Below the pieces are notes generated by a model. It had not been told where the DNA came from and made no database searches. It saw only the letters and a list, made by a program, of their open reading frames with translations. A stretch of DNA of 8,059 bases from an uncultured Caldilineales bacterium (GTDB taxonomy: Bacteria > Chloroflexota > Anaerolineae > JAAEKA01): assembly GCA_937907455.1 (NCBI GenBank), contig CALESQ010000044.1, forward strand, positions 1-8,059, given 5' to 3'. How positions within the stretch are numbered: the stretch's first letter is position 1; each line of letters begins with the position of its first letter. The translations under genes and the position numbers were made by a program. Of this stretch, positions 1-5,317 are shown piece after piece.

Positions 1-2
1 GC

Positions 3-647
3 ACCATCACCGGCACAGCTATCAGCACGCCGCTGGCGACAGGTAACTACACCGTGTACTTCGACATCCCCGCAGGCGCCTGCCCGACGGGTCAAACCAC
101 CGACATCGAAACGCGCGTGCGCCTGAGCAGCACGGGCGGGCTGACGAGCACTGGCCTGGCCAACGACGGCGAAGTGGAAGACTACATCTTCCAGTGCAAG
201 GACGACATGATCTTTGCCGTGACCCTGGCAGGCTTTATGGCAGAAAGCACGGCCAATGGTGTGCAGGTGACGTGGGAAACGGTGAGCGAGCAGGACAACG
301 CCGGCTTCATCGTGACCCGCAGCAGCAGTGCCGACGGCGAGCGGGTGCAGGTGACGCAGGTGGCCAGCCTGGCTGCCGGCAGCAACCAGGGCGCCAGCTA
401 CACCATCACCGACAGCGAAGCGACACTCGGCCAGACCTGGTGGTATTGGCTGGAGGATGTGGCGCTGGACGGCACGGTGACGCTGCACGGCCCGGTGAGC
501 GTGCTGCATCAGGCTCCCAGTGCGGTAACCCTGGGCCTGCTTCAGGCCGGGAACAACAGCACGGCCTTGCCGCTGGCTCTGGTGCTGGTGGTAGGTGCGG
601 CGCTGCTGCTGTTCCTGTTGGCTTGGCGCTGGCAGCAAGCACGCTGA
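3..647 (+). CDS. C-terminal part of a secreted, membrane-anchored surface protein (GEVED domain plus FN3-like domain)
   Basis: This is a 5'-truncated gene. The reading frame is already open at the window edge and gives 214 residues before the TGA at 645-647; the GTG at 54 is internal, because residues before it continue the same domain. Residues about 1-62 end in the motif GEVEDYIF, the hallmark of the GEVED domain found in large secreted bacterial proteins. Residues about 70-170 form a beta-rich, fibronectin-type-III-like module with a run like VTWETVSEQDNAGF and WYWLEDVALDG, a type I associate with surface proteins of Chloroflexota and some other environmental bacteria. A hydrophobic stretch at about 189-207 followed by WRWQQAR is a C-terminal membrane anchor with a short, positively charged cytoplasmic tail. 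The visible part is therefore extracellular except for the tail. The N-terminus, signal peptide and any catalytic or binding domains lie outside the window, so the role is unknown. A strong hairpin follows 20 bases after the stop. Confidence 0.85.
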   Translation, partial: TITGTAISTPLATGNYTVYFDIPAGACPTGQTTDIETRVRLSSTGGLTSTGLANDGEVEDYIFQCKDDMIFAVTLAGFMAESTANGVQVTWETVSEQDNAGFIVTRSSSADGERVQVTQVASLAAGSNQGASYTITDSEATLGQTWWYWLEDVALDGTVTLHGPVSVLHQAPSAVTLGLLQAGNNSTALPLALVLVVGAALLLFLLAWRWQQAR

Positions 648-667
648 CTCGCATAACTGTATGACAG

Positions 668-704
668 GCGGGGCTGAACCCGATGTGGTGTTCAGCCCCG
701 CTTT
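668..704 (+). terminator. Rho-independent terminator after the surface-protein gene
   Basis: A perfect 12-bp stem, GCGGGGCTGAAC at 668-679 paired with GTTCAGCCCCGC at 690-701, encloses a 10-base loop and is followed by a short TTT at 702-704. It begins 20 bases after the stop codon. The T run is short, but stem length, GC content and position fit a transcription end for the upstream gene. Confidence 0.75.
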
Positions 705-710
705 AACCCG

Positions 711-731
711 CAATCCGAAACATTCGGATTG
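711..731. repeat. 9-bp perfect inverted repeat in the RHH upstream region
   Basis: CAATCCGAA (711-719) and TTCGGATTG (723-731) are exact reverse complements separated by ACA. The element sits 10 bases after the preceding terminator stem and 66 bases before the small RHH gene. It could be an operator for that RHH protein, since such repressors often bind short palindromes in front of their own gene, or a second hairpin of the terminator region; no T run follows it, which argues slightly against the latter. Confidence 0.5.
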
Positions 732-764
732 TTGAGAAGGTACGTGATGTCGCCATCAGTCCTT

Positions 765-780
765 CATAATTACTTAGTAA
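765..780 (+). promoter_or_regulatory. Possible -10 element and short palindrome before the RHH gene
   Basis: CATAAT at 765-770 is a five-of-six match to the -10 consensus. TTACT-T-AGTAA (770-780) is a short palindrome overlapping it and the expected start point. No convincing -35 box is found 16-18 bases upstream, so the promoter would be weak or activator dependent. Treat as a candidate only. Confidence 0.25.
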
Positions 781-796
781 AGGAAGGTATCACTCC

Positions 797-1012
797 ATGA
801 GAACTGCACGTCGCACGGAGCGTTTTGGTCTGGCTCTGTCGCAATCAGAACGGGATGGCTTGCGCTATCTGGCAGAGGTGGAAGGGCTTGCTGAGGCAGA
901 TGTGCTGCGCCGTATGTTGCGCACAGCGATCAATGAACTGCCGGTGGAAACTAAGCGAGCTATCGAATGGCCCATGAATGTTGAGTTAGCAAACTACCGA
1001 ATGCAAAATTAA
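797..1012 (+). CDS. Small ribbon-helix-helix (Arc/MetJ-like) DNA-binding protein
   Basis: The 71-residue product has the pattern of a ribbon-helix-helix dimeric DNA-binding protein. A basic N-terminus (MRTARR) leads into a short strand with alternating residues (about 7-14, ERFGLALS), then helix A (about 17-29, SERDGLRYLAEVE) and helix B (about 32-47, AEADVLRRMLRTAINE), with the usual small-residue turn (GLAEAD) between the helices. Residues 48-71 form a polar tail I cannot assign. The ATG start is supported by AGGAAGG at 781-787, nine bases upstream. It stands alone between two terminator-like hairpins. No toxin gene follows it, so it is not an obvious antitoxin of a type II pair. The strand residues that would contact DNA are R6, E8 and R9 by position. 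The fold assignment is from pattern, not from a search; the target is unknown, though two palindromes just upstream make autoregulation plausible. Confidence 0.7.
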   Translation: MRTARRTERFGLALSQSERDGLRYLAEVEGLAEADVLRRMLRTAINELPVETKRAIEWPMNVELANYRMQN

Positions 1013-1037
1013 CTCCGTGTCCTGTACCGGAGACTTG

Positions 1038-1105
1038 AAAGGTCAGGGTTTCTGTAAGCTTAGCCATTACGGACAGGCTTTTTGCAGCAACTACCCTGGC
1101 CTTTT
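1038..1105 (+). terminator. Candidate terminator or structured RNA after the RHH gene
   Basis: AAAGGTCAGGG (1038-1048) pairs over 11 positions, with one G-U pair, to CCCTGGCCTTT (1094-1104), and the 3' arm runs into TTTTATTA. The 45-base interior is unusually long for a simple terminator and contains further short complementary pieces (CTGT 1052-1055 with ACAG 1073-1076, or alternatively AGCC 1062-1065 with GGCT 1076-1079). It lies 25 bases after the RHH stop and just before the next promoter, so termination is the simplest reading. I do not recognise a known riboswitch in it. Confidence 0.45.
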
Positions 1106-1123
1106 ATTAGTTGAGCGGAGAGA

Positions 1124-1152
1124 TTGACGCTGCTGCGGGAATAGGTTAGAAT
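1124..1152 (+). promoter_or_regulatory. Sigma-70 promoter of the Crp/Fnr-family gene
   Basis: TTGACG (1124-1129) and TAGAAT (1147-1152) are each five-of-six matches to the -35 and -10 consensus, with the ideal 17-base spacer. Transcription would start near 1159, giving a leader of about 154 bases before the preferred GTG start. Confidence 0.7.
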
Positions 1153-1165
1153 GCGACCCTAACCT
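1143..1165. promoter_or_regulatory. Inverted repeat (possible operator) over the -10 box and start point of the Crp/Fnr gene
   Basis: AGGTTAG (1143-1149) and CTAACCT (1159-1165) are exact reverse complements separated by nine bases. The left arm overlaps the -10 box TAGAAT and the right arm covers the predicted start point, the classic place for a repressor site. The arm sequence does not match the usual Crp/Fnr half-sites (TGTGA or TTGAT), so if it is autoregulatory the protein would have a divergent specificity; another repressor is equally possible. Confidence 0.5.
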
Positions 1166-1312
1166 CAACATAGCTATGGCCGGGCCCTGCAGGATGGCTG
1201 CCAATTTCTTCCCCGTGCCACCCCGCATAGCGCGCCCAGCGCATGGATGGCTGACTTGTATTCGCAAGCTGCGCGTATCGCAAGGTTCGTCAGCAACAGC
1301 AAGGAGCAGCAG

Positions 1313-2005
1313 GTGTCAGCAAACTCAGTGCCGTCGGCAAAATCAAAGCTGGGGTTCCTGGCTGATGTCGAATTATTTCGGGATCTTTCTGCCAAAGAAA
1401 TCGAAGATCTCGAACGCCTCATCACAATCAGCCCGGTGAAACGGGGCAAGGTATTTTATCGCCCTGAGGACACCGGCGAAGTGCTCTTTATTCTGGAATC
1501 AGGCCGCGTGCAGCTTTACCGTATTTCACCGGAAGGCAAGAAGCTGGTGATTGCCGATCTGGGGCCGGGAGCGTTGTTTGGCGAAATGCCTCTGCTGGGT
1601 CAGCAACTGCACAACACCTTTGCTGAAGCCACCGCCGATTGTGTGATCTGCTCAATGAGCCGCAAAGATCTGGAACGACTCTTTCTCAGCCGCCCCCAAG
1701 TGGCTATCCGCGTGCTGGATATGACCGGCAAACGCTTGCGAGAGGTGGAAAGTCGCCTGCAAAGCATGGCGTTCAAAAGCATTCCCGCGCGGCTTGCCTC
1801 TGTGCTGTTGTTGATGGCCGAAGAAAACGGCAGCAGCGAAGTGCTGGGGCTTACTCACCAGGACTTGGCAGAAATGGTAGGCACCTACCGCGAAACAGCC
1901 ACACAGGTATTGAACGACCTTAAGCTGCAGGGCATTATCGCCATTGGCCGCAAACGCATCACCATCCTGGCGGGTGACCGGTTGCAAGCTATCTCTGAAA
2001 GCTGA
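1313..2005 (+). CDS. Crp/Fnr-family transcriptional regulator
   Basis: The 230-residue product has the two-domain Crp/Fnr architecture. Residues about 14-130 form the cyclic-nucleotide-type beta-barrel, with LADVELFRDLSAKEIEDL leading in, ESGRVQLYRISPEGK, and FGEMPLLG at 89-96. A long dimerisation helix runs about 128-152, and a winged helix-turn-helix follows at about 180-218 (THQDLAEMVGTYRETATQVL, with the family RET motif at 193-195). The GTG start at 1313 is chosen because AAGGAG (1301-1306) lies six bases before it and the length is typical. An in-frame ATG at 1247 would add 22 residues but has no ribosome-binding site. The FNR cysteine set is absent; the only cysteines are C110 and C113. 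The Arg-Ser pair that holds cAMP phosphate in E. coli CRP appears replaced by His-Asn or Asn-Thr, so cAMP is unlikely to be the effector in the classic way. It has its own promoter and lies directly before two ferredoxin genes. The ligand and targets are unknown. Confidence 0.9.
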   Translation: MSANSVPSAKSKLGFLADVELFRDLSAKEIEDLERLITISPVKRGKVFYRPEDTGEVLFILESGRVQLYRISPEGKKLVIADLGPGALFGEMPLLGQQLHNTFAEATADCVICSMSRKDLERLFLSRPQVAIRVLDMTGKRLREVESRLQSMAFKSIPARLASVLLLMAEENGSSEVLGLTHQDLAEMVGTYRETATQVLNDLKLQGIIAIGRKRITILAGDRLQAISES

Positions 2006-2046
2006 TCATCGCCTCGTTTGTGCTATGTTGCGCTAGTGAGCCTGTT

Positions 2047-2075
2047 TTGACATTTGCTTCCATAGCAGGTACAAT
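2047..2075 (+). promoter_or_regulatory. Strong sigma-70 promoter of the ferredoxin pair
   Basis: TTGACA (2047-2052) is a perfect -35 box and TACAAT (2070-2075) a five-of-six -10 box, with a 17-base spacer. The start point would fall near 2082, leaving a leader of about 97 bases before the first ferredoxin ATG. This is among the best promoters in the window and suggests high expression. Confidence 0.75.
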
Positions 2076-2077
2076 CT

Positions 2078-2097
2078 CTGTGCATATAGGTACACAG
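2078..2097. promoter_or_regulatory. Imperfect palindrome at the ferredoxin start point
   Basis: CTGTG (2078-2082) and CACAG (2093-2097) are inverted across ten bases, with a few further symmetric positions inside. The element covers the predicted start point. It resembles a Crp-type site (TGTG...CACA), but its central spacing is ten bases where E. coli CRP sites have eight between those tetramers, so binding by the neighbouring Crp/Fnr protein is only a guess. At +1 it would repress rather than activate. Confidence 0.35.
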
Positions 2098-2112
2098 CCT
2101 TTGTGACCTTTG

Positions 2113-2135
2113 CCAGAAGCTCTGTCGGAGCCTGG
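2113..2135 (+). other. Hairpin in the ferredoxin mRNA leader
   Basis: CCAG (2113-2116) and GCTC (2119-2122) pair with GAGC (2128-2131) and CTGG (2132-2135), giving an eight-pair stem with an AA bulge and a TGTCG loop. It lies 27 bases before the Shine-Dalgarno AGGAGG. It may stabilise the message or be incidental; no known RNA family is recognised. Confidence 0.3.
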
Positions 2136-2178
2136 AAACCTCTCGCTGTTAAACCCTCATTCAGGAGGAACTTACTCA

Positions 2179-2529
2179 ATGACTCATGTTATTACCGAAA
2201 TCTGCCTGCGCGACGGCGCTTGCATGGAAGTCTGCCCTGTCGAGTGTATCGTGCCTGGTCAGCCCGAATCAGAATGGCCCTGGTACTACATTGATCCCGA
2301 CACTTGCATTGACTGCGGCGCCTGCGTGCCTGAATGCCCGTTCGAGGCCATTTTCCCCGAAGAAGATCTGCCCACCGACTACGAACTCAAGGCCGGCCAA
2401 CAGTACATGCCCGCCGACACCAAGACGCTGATGACCGCCGAAGGCGGCGAAACACTCGACATGACGTCAGCTACTGCCGAAAACGCCAGTTTCTTCACAG
2501 ATGGCCCCGGCTACGACGCCATGAAATAG
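2179..2529 (+). CDS. Two-cluster ferredoxin with extended C-terminus (first of a tandem pair)
   Basis: A 116-residue bacterial-type ferredoxin, a soluble cytoplasmic electron carrier. The cysteines are C9, C15, C19, C23 and, in the CIDCGACVPEC segment, C43, C46, C49, C53. The second motif is a complete CxxCxxCxxxC[P]. The first lacks the cysteine that sits three residues after the first cysteine in Azotobacter-type 7Fe ferredoxins (C-x5-C here), so by family analogy it carries one [4Fe-4S] cluster (C19 with C43, C46, C49) and one probable [3Fe-4S] cluster (C9, C15, C53). An acidic and aromatic insert containing EWPWYYIDP lies between the motifs. Residues about 66-102 are an extra polar segment absent from the next gene; the end, FFTDGPGYDAMK, is shared with it. 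The ATG at 2179 follows AGGAGG at 2163-2168; a longer in-frame reading upstream has no homology and overlaps the leader. The partner enzyme is unknown. Confidence 0.92.
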   Translation: MTHVITEICLRDGACMEVCPVECIVPGQPESEWPWYYIDPDTCIDCGACVPECPFEAIFPEEDLPTDYELKAGQQYMPADTKTLMTAEGGETLDMTSATAENASFFTDGPGYDAMK

Positions 2530-2566
2530 TTCGTGACCCGCCGGTCACATTGGAGAGTCAGAACCC

Positions 2567-2839
2567 ATGCCTCATGTTATCACCGATCTATGCTTGCGCG
2601 ATGGCGCCTGCATGGTTGTATGCCCGGTAGAATGTATCGTACCAGGCCAGCCGGAAATGGAATGGCCCTGGTATTATATTGACCCCGAAACGTGCATTGA
2701 TTGCGGCGCTTGCGTGCCGGAATGCCCGGTTGAGGCGATTTTCCCTGAGGATGATGTTCCCAAGGAGTATGGCCGTTCCACTCAATTGAATGCCGACTTC
2801 TTCTCCAAAGGCCCGGGCTACGAAGCTCTGACTATGTAA
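2567..2839 (+). CDS. Two-cluster ferredoxin (second of a tandem pair)
   Basis: A 90-residue paralogue of the preceding gene: 56 of the first 65 residues are identical by direct comparison, and all eight cysteines (9, 15, 19, 23, 43, 46, 49, 53) and the EWPWYYIDP insert are kept. The expected clusters are therefore the same, one [4Fe-4S] and probably one [3Fe-4S], by analogy with 7Fe ferredoxins. It lacks the extra segment of its neighbour and passes directly to the shared tail FFSKGPGYEALTM. The start has GGAGAG at 2552-2557. The 37-base gap and the absence of any terminator between the genes point to one operon. Many silent third-position differences show the duplication is not recent although the protein core is held constant, which suggests both copies are in use. 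What differs in their partners or redox potential cannot be read from the sequence. Confidence 0.92.
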   Translation: MPHVITDLCLRDGACMVVCPVECIVPGQPEMEWPWYYIDPETCIDCGACVPECPVEAIFPEDDVPKEYGRSTQLNADFFSKGPGYEALTM

Positions 2840-2866
2840 TTTGTTTGATGTAGGTTTGCAGGCTTT

Positions 2867-2890
2867 CGCTGCCCTCCAGCGGGTATTTTT
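2867..2890 (+). terminator. Weak hairpin with T run after the ferredoxin pair
   Basis: CGCTG (2867-2871) pairs with CAGCG (2877-2881) around a five-base loop, extendable by G-T pairs, and is followed by GGTATTTTT. The stem is short but the T5 run is the best after this operon. It may act together with the much stronger repeat at 2931-2966. Confidence 0.35.
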
Positions 2891-2930
2891 GCTGCGCTAT
2901 GGCAGCGCGACCTGTGAAAGACTTGTAAAC

Positions 2931-2966
2931 GCAAAGGGCCTCTGCTGACCAGCAGAGGCCCTTTGC
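2931..2966. terminator. 17-bp perfect inverted repeat, probable bidirectional terminator
   Basis: GCAAAGGGCCTCTGCTG (2931-2947) and CAGCAGAGGCCCTTTGC (2950-2966) are exact reverse complements with only AC between them; the RNA loop would be at least four bases after opening the last pair. It lies between the ferredoxins and the large reductase gene. The AAA/TTT steps near the base of the stem give a short T run on either strand, so it could stop transcription from both sides. It makes read-through from the ferredoxins into the next gene unlikely. Confidence 0.65.
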
Positions 2967-3053
2967 TACAACCATCTGCTGATTTGGGTGACGCTTACAC
3001 CGGGCTGACTGACAGGTGAACGACGCATTGACAGCGCAAAGGAGACACAAGCA

Positions 3054-5243
3054 ATGAAAGAAGTGGTTGTAATTCACTTAGGCGATGGTGAGGAAAAGTC
3101 AACGGTAATCTTTCTCGATCAACCGGTACAAATTACCCGCATCGGTTGCCACGGAGATCCTGAATGCGTGCGCGCGACCATTGCCCAATACGATGGGCAG
3201 GTTGAAGCGATTGGCCTGGAAGGCTACCCCGCTGGCTTGGAGCTGGCTGGTCAGCATGTAGCGCACGAAATCGGCAGCGCCCTGGCCCACGCGGCCCACA
3301 CCACGCCGGTGGTGGATGGCAGCGGCATCAGGCCGGGCCTGGAACGCTGGGGAGTGATCCTGGCCGACCGCGCTCAGCCGGGCATTTTCAGCCAGAAACA
3401 GGTGTTGATGGCCCCCGGCCTGAATCATGGCGGCCTGGTGCAAGCCCTGCAACGCCGTGCCTCAGGGTTTAACTACGCTGATCCAGAAATGTTCTTTGCT
3501 TTACCCGATTTCCCCGGCATGGGCAGCAAGCTGGCTTTGGAGCAAGCCGTTAAACCCACGCTGGATACGCTGAAAAGCGCTCCCTTCCGTCGTCTGCTGC
3601 CTGAAGCCGGCCACGCCGGCAAAGAGCGCTCTGCTGCGCCTTTCGAATGGGCTGATGTGATCGCCGGTGACATCGGAGCCATTCGCCGCTATGCACCGGC
3701 GCAGTTGCGCCATAAAACCGTGGTGGTTGAACACGCCGATGAAGACGATCTGGAAGACCTGCGCGCCCGCGGCGTGGCTATTGTCGTCACCATGATGCCT
3801 TCGTTGGGGCGCAACGGCTCGTTGGGCCGTTGGTCTGCCGCGGCCATCGAAGCTGTGCTGGTTGCCCTGCGCAGCCATCCTGAAGCCGATCTCACCGAAG
3901 ATACCTATCTCGACCTGCTGGCCGATATTCAGTGGACGCCACACATTCGCTATTTGCAGGCGGCTGAGGCGGGCATCAACCGCTTTGCTTTTGTTATTCA
4001 TCCGCTTAACATCAACTTCATTCACAAAAGCCCGCAGTTCCGCTGGACCAAATACCTGCCGGATGATCTGGTGGAGCGCGTGGCCGCCTACATGCCGCCC
4101 ATGTACCTGTCACGCATCACCGGCGGCAAATCGCCCACCACCGGCCAGCGCATCGAGGGCCACTTGATCACGCTGGCCGCCACCCCGCGGCAAATGATGA
4201 AGCACGGCGAACGCTTTACCTATAGCCGGTTGAACCAGTCGGCGCGCATAGCCGAGCGCAAGGGCGCACGTATTATGGGTCTCGGCGCGTTCACCTCGGT
4301 GGTGGGCGACGCCGGGATCACCGTGGCGCACGAAGCCGATATTGCCATCACCAGCGGCAACAGCCTGACCGTAGCCATGACCCTGGAGGCGGCCAAGAAA
4401 GCTGTAGTGCTGATGGGGGCCACCGATCTTACCCAGGGTAAGGCGATGATTGTAGGCGCTACCGGGTCTATTGCTTCGGTTTGCTCCCGCCTGATCGCCC
4501 AGGCCATTGGCAACGTGGTGCTGGTTTCCATCGAGCCGGAAAAGCTGATCGAGCTTAAACGCACCATCCAGCGCGAAACACCTGGCTGCGAAGTAACGAT
4601 TGCTACCAAGGCCGGTGATTTGATTAGTGACTGCGACCTGATCATCACCGCAACCTCGGCCTTTGGTCAGCGTGTGATAGATATCACCAAATGCAAGCCG
4701 GGCGCGGTGATCTGTGATGTGGCGCGACCGCCCGATATCAACGCAGCCGAAGCTGCCCTGCGCCCCGATGTACTGGTGATTGAAAGCGGCGAGGTGCTGA
4801 TCCCCGGCGATATTGACTTTGGCTACGACATCGGCCTGCCCCCCAAGACCTCCTACGCCTGCCTGGCTGAAACCGCGCTGTTGGCGATGGAAGGTCGCTT
4901 CGAGGATTACACGTTGGGCCGCAACATCACCATGGAGCGCGTCAAAGAGATCTACAAGCTGTCGTTGAAACACGATTTCCGGTTGGCTGGTCTGCGTTTC
5001 GGTGAGCAGTACATTACCGACGAAGATATTCTCGCCAAGCGCGAGTTGGCCGACCGCTATCGCCATGACTCGGCACTGTTTGAGCAGGTGCGCACAGAAG
5101 CAGCCGAACGCCTGAAAACCATTCCGGTGATGTCGAAGGGTGTGGTTACGCGGCAAAGCTCCAAAACACTGCCGTTTGCTGCGGCCGTAGCTGCCAGCTT
5201 GCTGGCTTTGCTGGCTCTGCTGCGCCGGTCTGCTAAAGGCTGA
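3054..5243 (+). CDS. Two-domain oxidoreductase: quinate-5-dehydrogenase-like plus acyl-ACP-reductase-like, with C-terminal membrane anchor
   Basis: The 729-residue product joins two recognisable parts. Residues about 1-300 resemble the stand-alone proteins annotated as quinate 5-dehydrogenase in Thermus, Moorella and related bacteria (VVDGSG at 86-91, PFEWADVIAGD at 196-206, IRRYAPAQL at 210-218). Residues about 312-650 resemble cyanobacterial long-chain acyl-ACP reductase, which reduces fatty acyl-ACP to fatty aldehyde with NADPH: TSGNSLTVAM (433-442), nucleotide-binding GATGSIAS (468-475), YACLAE (601-606) with C603 at the place of the acyl-accepting catalytic cysteine, and LGRNITMERV (621-630). 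Residues about 706-723 are a hydrophobic segment followed by RRSAKG, a likely membrane anchor; no signal peptide is seen, so both domains should face the cytoplasm. The ATG follows AAAGGAG (3038-3044). No clear promoter was found just upstream. An acyl-thioester reductase role is inferred; substrate and the N-terminal domain's activity are unknown. No aldehyde decarbonylase is nearby. Confidence 0.8.
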   Translation: MKEVVVIHLGDGEEKSTVIFLDQPVQITRIGCHGDPECVRATIAQYDGQVEAIGLEGYPAGLELAGQHVAHEIGSALAHAAHTTPVVDGSGIRPGLERWGVILADRAQPGIFSQKQVLMAPGLNHGGLVQALQRRASGFNYADPEMFFALPDFPGMGSKLALEQAVKPTLDTLKSAPFRRLLPEAGHAGKERSAAPFEWADVIAGDIGAIRRYAPAQLRHKTVVVEHADEDDLEDLRARGVAIVVTMMPSLGRNGSLGRWSAAAIEAVLVALRSHPEADLTEDTYLDLLADIQWTPHIRYLQAAEAGINRFAFVIHPLNINFIHKSPQFRWTKYLPDDLVERVAAYMPPMYLSRITGGKSPTTGQRIEGHLITLAATPRQMMKHGERFTYSRLNQSARIAERKGARIMGLGAFTSVVGDAGITVAHEADIAITSGNSLTVAMTLEAAKKAVVLMGATDLTQGKAMIVGATGSIASVCSRLIAQAIGNVVLVSIEPEKLIELKRTIQRETPGCEVTIATKAGDLISDCDLIITATSAFGQRVIDITKCKPGAVICDVARPPDINAAEAALRPDVLVIESGEVLIPGDIDFGYDIGLPPKTSYACLAETALLAMEGRFEDYTLGRNITMERVKEIYKLSLKHDFRLAGLRFGEQYITDEDILAKRELADRYRHDSALFEQVRTEAAERLKTIPVMSKGVVTRQSSKTLPFAAAVAASLLALLALLRRSAKG

Positions 5244-5317
5244 GCCTAAACTTTTGCCGCCAGCTACCGAGCGGCGGCAGGGCGTGCAGACCAACTTGCT
5301 TGCCTCATAGGCGCTGT

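Larger units (their letters stand above)
1013..1312 (+). other. Non-coding region between the RHH gene and the Crp/Fnr gene
   Basis: About 300 bases without a supported gene. In order it holds a weak hairpin (CTCCG 1013-1017 with CGGAG 1028-1032), the candidate terminator at 1038-1105, a sigma-70 promoter at 1124-1152 with an overlapping inverted repeat, and a predicted leader of about 150 bases. The last 66 bases of the leader are open in frame with the regulator from an ATG at 1247 and would become coding if that upstream start is used. No tRNA or recognised riboswitch is seen. Confidence 0.6.

Noticed and set aside
194..664. 156-codon + strand frame overlapping the surface-protein gene
   Set aside because: Out of frame with the GEVED/FN3 protein, low-complexity Gly/Arg/Gln/His composition, no domain; a shadow.
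1176..1439. Possible upstream small gene in the Crp/Fnr leader
   Set aside because: The ATG has no ribosome-binding site, the frame runs far into the regulator gene in another phase and its sequence is basic and featureless. A regulatory leader peptide cannot be excluded but has no support.
2110..2178. Longer N-terminus (23 extra residues) for the first ferredoxin
   Set aside because: The ATG at 2179 has AGGAGG upstream and matches the start of the neighbouring paralogue; the extra segment covers the leader hairpin and that ribosome-binding site, and has no counterpart in the second copy.
2179..2839. Recent duplication or assembly error for the two ferredoxins
   Set aside because: The copies differ at many silent positions, have different tails and separate ribosome-binding sites, so they are genuine diverged paralogues.
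3028..3033. TTGACA as a -35 box for the large reductase gene
   Set aside because: A -10 box at the right distance would fall on the start codon, and the sequence there (GCAATG) does not fit.
5256..5278. GCCGCC/GGCGGC hairpin after the reductase gene as a terminator
   Set aside because: The stem has only six pairs with an 11-base loop and no T run follows on the + strand, so it is not good evidence of termination before the Nudix gene.
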